This document shows, piece by piece, positions 1 through 7,425 of a stretch of 9,800 nucleotides of DNA. Source of the DNA: Bacteroidales bacterium (GTDB lineage Bacteria > Bacteroidota > Bacteroidia > Bacteroidales > ML635J-15); NCBI GenBank assembly GCA_028697515.1, contig JAQVEY010000061.1, forward strand, positions 1 to 9,800, given 5' to 3'. The translations under genes were made by a program, and so were the position numbers. Within the stretch, counting starts at the first letter, position 1, and every line of letters begins with the position of its first letter. The notes under the pieces are model-generated. The model saw only the letters and a list, made by a program, of their open reading frames with translations. It was not told where the DNA came from and made no database searches.

Positions 1-501
1 TTCGATTATTCCACTATTTACTTCACTAAAAAGGTTCAGTAATACAGCGTGGTCTATTGTTAAGGGACATTGAGTATAACTTTCTCCTGCAAAAACCACC
101 AAACCCATTCTATCATCAGGACGACTGGAAACGAATTCCATTCCAATCTCTTTTGCGGCATCAATTCTGTTTGGCTTAAAATCCTCGGCTAACATACTAC
201 CACTTATATCAAGTGCTATAACAATATCTACTCCTTCAATTTTACGATCTTCCCACTTATCTGTGCTTTGAGGTCTGGCCAAAACAATTATTATTGCCGA
301 TAAAGCAAGTAAACGTAGCACAAAAAGGAAATGTCGCAAGTAGTATTTAAATGGTTTGGAGGTACCTTTAAAAGCGTTCAAAGAACTGATACTCATCGAA
401 GCCGCTGATTTCTTTAATCTCCATATATACCATGCAATTACAGGAATAAGAATTGTAAACAACCAGAAATATTCTTTATTTGCAAATTCTATATTACTCA
501 T
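1..501 (-). CDS. batA: BatA-type VWA-domain inner-membrane protein, N-terminal half (partial)
   Basis: The first 167 codons are visible; the reading frame is open to the left edge, so the C-terminal half is missing (family members are usually about 330 residues). Two membrane segments are seen, at residues ~11-27 and ~57-75, followed by the basic/polar stretch LARPQ and then a von Willebrand factor A domain from ~residue 90. The metal-binding (MIDAS) start DISGS is at residues 98-102, followed by the family-typical MLAEDFKPNRI. The expected GTAIG part of the MIDAS lies just beyond the edge. The start ATG (501-499) overlaps the stop of the upstream gene in the string ATGAGTAA, an 8-nt overlap that suggests translational coupling. 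Known family: BatA/BatB proteins of the Bacteroidota Bat operon, whose molecular job is unsettled (aerotolerance or envelope stress). It is probably the partner of the MoxR ATPase encoded at the head of the operon. The batA name rests on gene order and this N-terminal half only. Confidence 0.93.
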   Translation of the reverse strand, partial: MSNIEFANKEYFWLFTILIPVIAWYIWRLKKSAASMSISSLNAFKGTSKPFKYYLRHFLFVLRLLALSAIIIVLARPQSTDKWEDRKIEGVDIVIALDISGSMLAEDFKPNRIDAAKEIGMEFVSSRPDDRMGLVVFAGESYTQCPLTIDHAVLLNLFSEVNSGIIE

Positions 502-1900
502 TTTCTTCAGTATTTTTTATTTGCGTATCATCATCACTCATTTCAATCTCGGCTTCAACCTGCTTTATTTGCTGATTTTCTTCAATTATCTCTTTAGTAC
601 TTTCAACAAAGTCAAATGAATTACTCATAGATAAATCATTTTCGTTTTGTAAAGACTGATATTTTGCAAATTTTACAGCATCAGCAAGCTCAAGTATTTG
701 CTGCAATTTTTGTTTATTAGTTTCATTACAATTTGTATTATTTATGGCTTCCAAAATTTCTGATGTAGTCATTTCAATAGCATAAATATCAAATCTGTTT
801 TCAATGTACTCCCTAATAACATCAGTTATCTGAACATGGAATTCTTTTATTTTTCCATGACTCCAAATCTTTTCTTTTCTGATTTGCTCAAGTTTTTCTA
901 ATGCAATAATATGTGCTGGCATTTTTGGCTTGACTTTAAAGAATACTGGTTTTTTATTCTTTCTGAAAAACATAAAGAAATAAACCAGCCCTGCAACTAT
1001 AACTAATACAATGATAAGAATCCACCAATACTGTTTGAAATACTTTTTAAAATAATACCAAAATTCAGCAAAATTGAAAGGAGTATTGTACAAGTCTTCT
1101 TTTATATCTTTTATCCTGTAAAGTGTAAATAATGGCTGATTTTGACTTACTTGCTGGTATTCCTGTACAAATACAGTGTCAACACTTCCTGCTACTATAT
1201 AATCATCAAGAATTCCTGATTTGTCAACAATAAACATTTTTTGAGCTGATGATTCTGCGATTTTTACTATTTCTTCCTGATTATACAAACCAGTCTTTTG
1301 TGTTAATTCAGATGAGAAAATATTCAGCAGTTGTTCTTTAACAGATTTCTTTATTATCTCGAGGCTATCCGTACTTAAACTTTGCTTGATAGAATCTGGA
1401 ATATATTGTTCTATTTCTTTCTTAAAACCATCTTTACCGTAAACAATGAAACCCGCTCTTTCTGCATAAATAGTATCAACAGGGATAGTATCAAGTAATA
1501 CATAAGGCTTTACAAAAATTTGTGATTCAGCTGTTGCCAATTCATTTGTGTCTGAATTAATTACATATTTAAGTTTAATTGGCGGAATGTAATTTAGTCC
1601 TGTATCAAAGCAGGTAAATATATACGATTTTTGATATATTTTCAGACTGTCTTTTTCTGTTATTACTGGTTCTATATCTTGAATAAGGTCAATATTGGCA
1701 GAAATGGTGTCTTTAAATACTGGAAACAAGACTTGGTTATTTATAGGTACTGAGGTTTCAATTTGCAATTCTGTTTGTTCACCAATTATTATTGAATCTT
1801 TAAGCACTTTTACACTGATAGGAATGTCCTGTGCCAAAACGCCATTCCAAATTAGAATTGCGAGAGATAATATTAAAAACGATTTTATATGAATCTTCAT
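494..1900 (-). CDS. BatD-like membrane-anchored periplasmic protein of the MoxR/Bat operon
   Basis: 468 residues. A signal peptide is seen at residues 1-23 (basic start MKIHIK, hydrophobic core, VLA-QD cleavage site). A beta-rich periplasmic part follows (residues 24-145, of the type seen in BatD/oxygen-tolerance proteins), then one membrane segment at ~292-312 (WWILIIVLVIVAGLVYFF) and a cytoplasmic tail. The tail holds a helical region at ~328-415 (ALEKLEQIRKEKIW, IKEFHVQITDVIREYIENRF) like the DUF4381-type tails of proteins in MoxR operons, and ends in an acidic, Glu/Gln-rich stretch. It sits 2 nt after the DUF58 gene and overlaps batA by 8 nt, so it is surely in the same operon. The periplasmic part looks interrupted at ~148-255 by a charged, helix-prone stretch. 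In Bacteroidota operons this slot is held by a protein annotated as BatD-like or hypothetical. Function is not known; a membrane scaffold for the DUF58/VWA proteins is an inference. Start chosen for the signal peptide. Confidence 0.9.
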   Translation of the reverse strand: MKIHIKSFLILSLAILIWNGVLAQDIPISVKVLKDSIIIGEQTELQIETSVPINNQVLFPVFKDTISANIDLIQDIEPVITEKDSLKIYQKSYIFTCFDTGLNYIPPIKLKYVINSDTNELATAESQIFVKPYVLLDTIPVDTIYAERAGFIVYGKDGFKKEIEQYIPDSIKQSLSTDSLEIIKKSVKEQLLNIFSSELTQKTGLYNQEEIVKIAESSAQKMFIVDKSGILDDYIVAGSVDTVFVQEYQQVSQNQPLFTLYRIKDIKEDLYNTPFNFAEFWYYFKKYFKQYWWILIIVLVIVAGLVYFFMFFRKNKKPVFFKVKPKMPAHIIALEKLEQIRKEKIWSHGKIKEFHVQITDVIREYIENRFDIYAIEMTTSEILEAINNTNCNETNKQKLQQILELADAVKFAKYQSLQNENDLSMSNSFDFVESTKEIIEENQQIKQVEAEIEMSDDDTQIKNTEENE

Positions 1901-1902
1901 AA

Positions 1903-2766
1903 TTATCTGTTTTTAAATAAATTAATCAATGGTTTTACATAATCTTGATCAGTACGCAAATCTGCCCAATCAACTTTTGCTTTTCTGAAAATTGCTGCAG
2001 AATTTTCGCACTGTTCGTTCCACCATTTATTGTAATTTGCTCTAACTCTTTTATTATTTGTATCAATCCATTTCAAATCTCCGGTTTCTGAGTCCTTGAA
2101 ATATGCAAGTCCTACATTAGGAAGGCTTTGCTCAAATTTGTCATATACTCTTAATGCTGCTAAATCGTGTTTGTTTCCTGCTATTTTTAGAGCATCACTA
2201 AAGTCAGGAGAAATGAAATCTGAAATTATAAATGCTGTACTCCGTTTTTTTATAGCATTCGTTAAATATTTCAAAGCTTGCGAAACATCTGTTTTCTTAC
2301 TTTGACTTTCAAAGTTTAATAATTCCAGTATAATCCTTAATATATGCTTTTTACCTTTTTTTGGAGGAATAAACTTTTCGATTCTGTCAGAGAAAAGAAT
2401 TACTCCGATTTTATCATTGTTTTGAATTGCTGAAAAAGCAATTACAGCAGCAATTTCGGTTGTAAGTTCCTGTTTGAATTTTTGTTCAGTACCGAATTGC
2501 TTCGAACCACTTACATCTATTAATAACATTACAGTAAGTTCACGCTCTTCTTCGAAAACTTTTATATATGGATGATTAAATCGTGCTGTAACATGCCAGT
2601 CAATGTCTTTTATCGGGTCGCCGTATTGATATTCGCGAACTTCACTAAAAGCCATTCCTTTCCCTTTATAAGCAGAGTGATATTCACCCGCAAATATTTG
2701 TCGAGACAATCCTCTTGAACGGATTTCTATTTTTCTGACTTTTTTTAGTAATTCTTTTGCTTCCAT
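1903..2766 (-). CDS. DUF58 / VWA-domain cytoplasmic protein of the MoxR operon
   Basis: 287 residues, the short soluble form of the DUF58 family, without membrane segments. The DUF58 signature is plain: GKGMAFSEVREYQYGD (residues 35-50) followed by IKDIDWHVTAR (52-62). A VWA fold begins at ~residue 77, with the MIDAS-like motif DVSGS at 84-88, a threonine in KKTDVSQAL near 159, and ISDF at 181-184. It lies 47 nt downstream of moxR and 2 nt upstream of the BatD-like gene. The pairing of a MoxR AAA+ ATPase with a DUF58 protein directly downstream is one of the most conserved gene neighbourhoods of this family. DUF58 proteins are thought to be partners or adaptors of MoxR in maturing or remodelling other proteins; the substrate here is unknown. 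There is no recognisable Shine-Dalgarno in the AT-rich 47-nt spacer, which is usual for Bacteroidota. The family call is secure, the role inferred. Confidence 0.96.
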   Translation of the reverse strand: MEAKELLKKVRKIEIRSRGLSRQIFAGEYHSAYKGKGMAFSEVREYQYGDPIKDIDWHVTARFNHPYIKVFEEERELTVMLLIDVSGSKQFGTEQKFKQELTTEIAAVIAFSAIQNNDKIGVILFSDRIEKFIPPKKGKKHILRIILELLNFESQSKKTDVSQALKYLTNAIKKRSTAFIISDFISPDFSDALKIAGNKHDLAALRVYDKFEQSLPNVGLAYFKDSETGDLKWIDTNNKRVRANYNKWWNEQCENSAAIFRKAKVDWADLRTDQDYVKPLINLFKNR

Positions 2767-2813
2767 AAATAGTTAAATTGAAAATTTTAAAATCAATTCC
2801 CGAGGCAATTATT

Positions 2814-3809
2814 TTATGGAACTTCAACAGAATTGAGAATTTTACTGATAATCTCTTCTGAGGTAATATTTTCGGCTTCTGCTTCATAAGTCAATCCGAT
2901 ACGATGACGCAATACATCATGACAGACGGCACGTACGTCTTCAGGAATTACATAACCTCTGCGTTTTAAAAATGCATATGCCTTTGCAGCGAGAGCCAGA
3001 TTTATTGAAGCACGTGGCGAACCACCGAATGAAATCATACCCGAAAGCTTGTCAATATTATACTTTTCAGGATAACGTGTTGCAAAAACAATGTCAAGAA
3101 TATATTTTTCAATCTTTTCATCAAGATATACTTCACGAACAACTTCTCGCGCCTTTAAAATATCTTCAGGCTTAATTACGGCATTTGCTTTTGGCATTTG
3201 TCCTGTTAGATTTTCTCTAATTATTGCTCGTTCTTCCTCAAATTCAGGATAGTCAATTTTAATTTTAAGCATAAATCTGTCAACCTGAGCTTCTGGTAAA
3301 GGATAGGTTCCTTCTTGCTCAATCGGGTTTTGTGTAGCCATAACTAAAAATGGTAATTCCATCTTATATGTTGAATCACCTATTGTAACCTGTCTCTCCT
3401 GCATAGCTTCGAGCAGAGCAGATTGTACTTTTGCCGGAGCACGGTTTATTTCATCCGCTAGAATGAAATTAGCGAAAATAGGACCTTTCTTTACTATAAA
3501 CTCTTCTTTTTTCTGACTATAAATCATAGTACCAATTAAATCTGCCGGTAGCAAATCAGGAGTAAACTGAACACGTGCAAATTTAGCATTGATAGTATTA
3601 GCTAAAGTGTTTATTGCTAAAGTTTTTGCAAGTCCCGGAACACCTTCAAGTAAAATGTGACCATCCGACAAAAGTCCTATCATCAGCCCTTCAAGCAAAT
3701 GTCTTTGACCAACAATTACTTTTTTCATTTCTATGTTGACAATATCAACAAAGGCACTTTCTCTTTGAATCTTTTCATTCAACTCTTTAATGTCAATATA
3801 ACTATCCAT
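2814..3809 (-). CDS. MoxR-family AAA+ ATPase
   Basis: 331 residues, normal length for the family. Walker A is GVPGLAKT (residues 56-63), Walker B ILADE followed by INRAP (116-125), sensor 1 is Asn161 within MATQNP, the arginine finger is Arg178 in QVDRF, and the sensor 2 arginine is Arg266 in GGSPRA. The run NPIEQEGTYPLPEAQVDRF, typical of MoxR, is intact, so the enzyme should be active. It is a cytoplasmic ATPase, probably a hexameric ring, that acts as a chaperone-like remodeller with VWA-domain proteins; three such or related proteins follow in the same operon. It is the first gene of the operon, with a predicted promoter 38-68 nt upstream. The ATG at 3809 gives the family-typical N-terminus, with VIVGQRHLLEGL at residues 31-42. 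It is often annotated as a MoxR family ATPase or 'BatI-like' regulatory ATPase; I leave the symbol empty because the naming is inconsistent. Confidence 0.97.
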   Translation of the reverse strand: MDSYIDIKELNEKIQRESAFVDIVNIEMKKVIVGQRHLLEGLMIGLLSDGHILLEGVPGLAKTLAINTLANTINAKFARVQFTPDLLPADLIGTMIYSQKKEEFIVKKGPIFANFILADEINRAPAKVQSALLEAMQERQVTIGDSTYKMELPFLVMATQNPIEQEGTYPLPEAQVDRFMLKIKIDYPEFEEERAIIRENLTGQMPKANAVIKPEDILKAREVVREVYLDEKIEKYILDIVFATRYPEKYNIDKLSGMISFGGSPRASINLALAAKAYAFLKRRGYVIPEDVRAVCHDVLRHRIGLTYEAEAENITSEEIISKILNSVEVP

Positions 3810-3846
3810 AATAATCAGTTTAGGTTTAAACTTTAAAATCAGAGCA

Positions 3847-3877
3847 CGAAATTATCATTTTTTATAAATTTTGTCAA
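3847..3877 (-). promoter_or_regulatory. Predicted promoter of the moxR-bat operon
   Basis: On the minus strand TTGACA (3877-3872) is followed after exactly 17 nt by TAATTTCG (3854-3847). The second box matches 7 of 8 positions of the Bacteroidota primary-sigma -7 consensus TAnnTTTG. Transcription would start near 3841, giving a leader of about 30 nt before the ATG at 3809. No Shine-Dalgarno is seen. Sequence match only. Confidence 0.6.
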
Positions 3878-3984
3878 GACTTTAACGGAATTATTATCTT
3901 ATATATTTGTTAAAAGTGTTAAAGGCTTGTTAATAGATATGAATATTAATCATCATTAAAAAATATATAGTGTGGCATTTTTTG

Positions 3985-3992
3985 TATTTTTG
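3985..3992 (+). promoter_or_regulatory. Predicted -7 promoter box for the lipoprotein gene
   Basis: TATTTTTG matches TAnnTTTG fully and lies 20 nt before the ATG at 4012; a clear -33 TTTG is not present at the usual distance. A second full match, TATATTTG at 3902-3909, would give a longer leader of about 95 nt. If the 3985 box is used, the in-frame GTG at 3970 is outside the transcript, which supports the ATG at 4012 as the start. Confidence 0.4.
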
Positions 3993-4011
3993 TATTAATA
4001 AATTTAAAATT

Positions 4012-4530
4012 ATGAAAAAGCATTATTTGTTATTGTCCGTTTTTGTGTCCTTTATAATAATATTTTCAGCTTGTAATAAATATGAAGAAGGACCTGCATT
4101 TTCTTTGCTGAGTGTTACCAAAAGAATTACAGGCACATGGGAATTAAAGGAAACTATTATTAATGACACAGTAGTGGATTTGAATGATATGATTGACATG
4201 ATGGGTGAAGCTGAATTGGACAGCATTTCAGATATGGGATTTGATATTAGTCAAATTAACATAACTGCGGTAAAAGTAACTTTTGAGAAAGATGGAGACG
4301 GAAATTTTTACTTTGCAATCAGTCTGTCAGGTTTTCCATTTACGCGTACAGAATATATGACATGGGTATTTGATGAAGATAAAGAAGATGTTGAAATTAC
4401 TATAATGAGTGAGATTCAGATATTTGAAATTCTTCGTCTTTCTAATTCGGAATTGTGGTTAAGACGTATAGAAGTTCAGGACGGATTAACTACAACTACT
4501 GTAATGAAGCTTGAAAAAGAAAAAGATTAA
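4012..4530 (+). CDS. Lipocalin-like outer-membrane lipoprotein
   Basis: 172 residues from the ATG at 4012. The signal peptide MKKHYLLLSVFVSFIIIFSA ends in a lipobox with the lipidated cysteine at residue 21 (FSAC). An earlier GTG at 3970 would bury this signal and is rejected. The mature start CNKYEEGPAFSLLS resembles a recurrent start of small Bacteroidota lipoproteins (Cys, Lys, Tyr, acidic pair, Gly-Pro), and the K/E/E just after Cys21 may act as a surface-export signal, as described for Bacteroidota lipoproteins. The core (RITGTWELKETIIND, then alternating beta strands, ending EILRLSNSELWLRRIE) has the 'G-x-W...L...LWL' layout of lipocalin-like/DUF5004-type proteins, which form a small beta-barrel. 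The ligand is unknown. The middle (residues 50-75) is Asp/Met-rich, with DLNDMIDMMGE. It lies 33 nt upstream of the secreted peptidase-like gene and is probably co-transcribed with it. The lipoprotein call is firm, the lipocalin fold likely. Confidence 0.85.
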   Translation: MKKHYLLLSVFVSFIIIFSACNKYEEGPAFSLLSVTKRITGTWELKETIINDTVVDLNDMIDMMGEAELDSISDMGFDISQINITAVKVTFEKDGDGNFYFAISLSGFPFTRTEYMTWVFDEDKEDVEITIMSEIQIFEILRLSNSELWLRRIEVQDGLTTTTVMKLEKEKD

Positions 4531-4563
4531 ATATTTCATAATAAAGTTTTAAAATTAATTTAT

Positions 4564-7422
4564 ATGTCAAATATGAGTTTTGCAGCATTATGCCTGCTTT
4601 CATTAATAACATTTAATTTTGTGTCAGGACAGGAGCGTCCTCATGATGCATATCTAGATGAAGAAAACGGATATTTTATTAATGTAAAACCTGCATCCAA
4701 TGGTTATGTATTTACTGACAATTATTGCAATACATTATATTATCTAGAAAATGGTAATCTGCAAACACTTGTTTCTTCACCCGGTTGCGGAAGATATTAT
4801 AATGTGTCTGAAGATGGTAAATTTGTTGCCTATAAACACATTAGTAATGAAGGGCAAACTCCAGCTGTAATAAATCTTGCAAATGGGAAAACAGAGTTTC
4901 TGAATTCCACAGTAGGCTTGTGCGGTCAACCGGTTTTTACTGCTAATGGTATTGCATTTACTGTATCCGATAAGCTTGTTATTTTAACAAATGGACAGAG
5001 AGATGAATATTCTTTAGGGTATTATTCAAATATTGTTGAATTTTCACCCGATGCAAGTTTGGTGGTCTATTCTGATAATGACAGACTAATGTTGTTTGAT
5101 ATTGAAACCGGCAAAAGCAAGGTAATATCGGAGGAAAATAAGTTAAGTAGCTATCCCCAATTTTCGCCTGATGGCAAGAAAATCCTTTTTCAATCTGAAA
5201 ATATGTATGTTTTGGATTTACTGACAGACAAAGTTTATGATTTAGGTTATGGACTGTATCCTAAATGGTTATACGACTCAGAGACTGTGGTTTTCTATAA
5301 TACAGAAATACAAAATAATACAGTAGTAAATTCTGATATTTATAAATGTAATTATCTTAATCCTATACATATTAACCTTACCAATACCGAAGATAAGTGT
5401 GAGATGCAAGCAGTTGCAATAAGTGAGAATGAAATTGTTTATCATAGTTACAGTGAAAGGGAAATTTATAAGTTAAATATTGCAAATAATTATCGGTCTG
5501 AGCCACAAATAATTTATAAACATGAGGGCGCATTAGAGATTTCGTTTCATAATATTAAATCACAAAAAGCAGAGGTTTACATTCCTGGAGATGTACCATA
5601 TACTCATCAGGTTTATGATACTCCTGACGAACATTACGGTTATGGTTCATGTGCTCCAACATGTGCAATAATGGCAATCGCGTATTATAATATTTTACCC
5701 CAGTGGCCAAAAACTGTCACAAAGCTTTATCCTCATACCAGTAATTATGGATATTATGTATCAACAAAATATAGATTAAATGAACATTATTTTGAAGAAA
5801 GTGCTACTACTTCGGGAGATGATATAGCATACGGAGGTTACGGATATATGTGGTCAGCAAAAGGCCCAAACGGAACCATGAGAAATTATATGGAACTTCA
5901 TTATATGGAATCAACTCAGTTGTGGTCAGGAAGTGTTACTTGGGCTAGTGTTCTGAATGAAATAGACCTCGATTATCCACTGCCGATGTGTGCTATGTTA
6001 TCAAGTTCAGGACATCTCGTTTTAACAAAAGGATATATCGTCGATCAACATACTCTTATTTTTAGCGAGCCTTACGGAGATAAGAATACTCCCAGTTGGC
6101 CAAGTTACGATGGCTTTAATGCTCATTATGACTGGCCGGGATATAATAATGGATATGAGAATCTTGATTATAACGGATCCTATGGTATTATTGCCTGGAC
6201 AGTTACGGCTAGAACTCAGGAAGTAGAATACAACGACACATTAATTGATGATGTTTATTATCATCATGGGTTTGAAATGAATAATTCAGAAAATGGTTCA
6301 CAAATGAGATATTTCCGTGATGAAAATGCCGGATATAATGACCATTTTTGGTGGACAATCACAGAAGCTTCATCGGATGATATTTGTTGGGTGAATTGGA
6401 TACCAAATATTGAAGATGAGGGTTATTACAGAATTTCAGCTTATATCCCTTCTATAAGTGCAAATGCTCAAAATGCTCCGTACAGAATAATTCACGGAAA
6501 TGATACTACCAAAGTACTAATAAATCAAAATGATTATAACGACGAATGGGCAGATTTAGGAATATTTGAATATGCTGAAGGAGATGATTTTCGTGTGTAT
6601 TTAGGAGATTCTACAGGAATAGGAGGCGATTCAATTGCTTATGATGCCATGAGATTTACTTATTTACCTAAACCTGTTGCGGCATTTAATATTTCTGATA
6701 ATAATTTGTGTGTGGGAGAAACTGTTACTTTAGAAAATACGTCTTCAAATGCAGTTTCATTTCTTTGGAATTTGCAGGGTTCTACAATATCTGTCAGTTC
6801 TGAAGCAAATCCAGAATTCAGCTATTCTACTGCAGGTTATTACGGACTTCAGCTTATTGCATACGGAATTGTTGAAAACGACACTCTTGTTCTTAATGAT
6901 TATTTCGTTGTCCATGATGCACCTGTTGCAAACTTCTCGGTAAATTCTACTGAAATTCATATTCCCGGGGAATATGCAATATTTGAAAATAATTCCGAAA
7001 ATGCAAATAACTATTTCTGGGATTTTGGAAACGGAAGCACTTCAACTGACTCAAATCCATACTGTGTATATACTACTGAAGGATCTTATACTGTAAGTTT
7101 GACAGCAAGCAATGATTGGTGCCCGGAATCTTTGTTTGTTCTTGATGATGATATCATTGTTACTACAATAACTAAAAATGGCATTTTATGTCATGATAAT
7201 TTTTACATTTATCCAAATCCGGTAAAAGACTTTTTAGAAATTAATTCTGTAAAAGAAATATCAAAAATTTCAATTATTAACAATCTCGGTCAAGTCGTCT
7301 TTACTTCAAATGATTTCGAATTAAAAAGACTTGATATATCAGGATTTGCAAACGGAATTTATATGATGGAAATTGTTTCAGGTGAAGAAAAATACCTGCG
7401 AAAAATTGTTGTAAATAGATAG
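4564..7422 (+). CDS. T9SS-secreted beta-propeller / C39-like cysteine peptidase with golvesin-type and PKD domains
   Basis: 952 residues. In order: signal peptide 1-22 (cleavage after VSG, before QERP); a TolB/PD40-like beta-propeller at ~30-330 with blade motifs FSPDASLVVYSDN (160-172) and FSPDGKKILF (200-209); a C39-like papain-fold peptidase domain at ~340-550, introduced by VPYTHQVYDTPD, with likely nucleophile Cys363 in GSCAPTC, His484 in SSGHLVLTKGY and the third-residue region FSEPYGD (500-506). Then come a golvesin/xanthan-lyase-type carbohydrate-binding-like domain at ~560-700 (VLINQNDYNDEWADLGIFEY and AYDAMRF), a degenerate PKD domain at ~704-785, a clear PKD domain at ~787-867 (YFWDFGNGSTSTDSNP), and a type A T9SS sorting domain at ~878-952 (YIYPNPVKDFLEI to KIVVNR). 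It should pass the inner membrane by Sec and the outer membrane by T9SS, ending on the surface or in the medium. Peptidase activity is inferred, not certain. The signal peptide has no basic residue at this start. Confidence 0.92.
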   Translation: MSNMSFAALCLLSLITFNFVSGQERPHDAYLDEENGYFINVKPASNGYVFTDNYCNTLYYLENGNLQTLVSSPGCGRYYNVSEDGKFVAYKHISNEGQTPAVINLANGKTEFLNSTVGLCGQPVFTANGIAFTVSDKLVILTNGQRDEYSLGYYSNIVEFSPDASLVVYSDNDRLMLFDIETGKSKVISEENKLSSYPQFSPDGKKILFQSENMYVLDLLTDKVYDLGYGLYPKWLYDSETVVFYNTEIQNNTVVNSDIYKCNYLNPIHINLTNTEDKCEMQAVAISENEIVYHSYSEREIYKLNIANNYRSEPQIIYKHEGALEISFHNIKSQKAEVYIPGDVPYTHQVYDTPDEHYGYGSCAPTCAIMAIAYYNILPQWPKTVTKLYPHTSNYGYYVSTKYRLNEHYFEESATTSGDDIAYGGYGYMWSAKGPNGTMRNYMELHYMESTQLWSGSVTWASVLNEIDLDYPLPMCAMLSSSGHLVLTKGYIVDQHTLIFSEPYGDKNTPSWPSYDGFNAHYDWPGYNNGYENLDYNGSYGIIAWTVTARTQEVEYNDTLIDDVYYHHGFEMNNSENGSQMRYFRDENAGYNDHFWWTITEASSDDICWVNWIPNIEDEGYYRISAYIPSISANAQNAPYRIIHGNDTTKVLINQNDYNDEWADLGIFEYAEGDDFRVYLGDSTGIGGDSIAYDAMRFTYLPKPVAAFNISDNNLCVGETVTLENTSSNAVSFLWNLQGSTISVSSEANPEFSYSTAGYYGLQLIAYGIVENDTLVLNDYFVVHDAPVANFSVNSTEIHIPGEYAIFENNSENANNYFWDFGNGSTSTDSNPYCVYTTEGSYTVSLTASNDWCPESLFVLDDDIIVTTITKNGILCHDNFYIYPNPVKDFLEINSVKEISKISIINNLGQVVFTSNDFELKRLDISGFANGIYMMEIVSGEEKYLRKIVVNR

Positions 7423-7425
7423 TTT

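Noticed and set aside
356..619. 87-codon plus-strand frame rich in Phe/Leu/Ile
   Set aside because: It is antisense to the batA N-terminus and the end of the BatD-like gene; the hydrophobic product is an effect of reading AT-rich DNA backwards.
2684..2887. 67-codon minus-strand frame spanning the moxR-DUF58 junction
   Set aside because: It overlaps the coding ends of both genes in another frame and looks like neither a leader peptide nor a known protein.
3930..3949. Inverted repeat TTAATA / TATTAA with an 8-nt gap
   Set aside because: Six-base A/T-only arms are expected by chance in such AT-rich intergenic DNA.
3970..4011. GTG start 14 codons upstream for the lipoprotein gene
   Set aside because: It would place sequence before a perfect lipoprotein signal peptide and would start upstream of the best promoter box.
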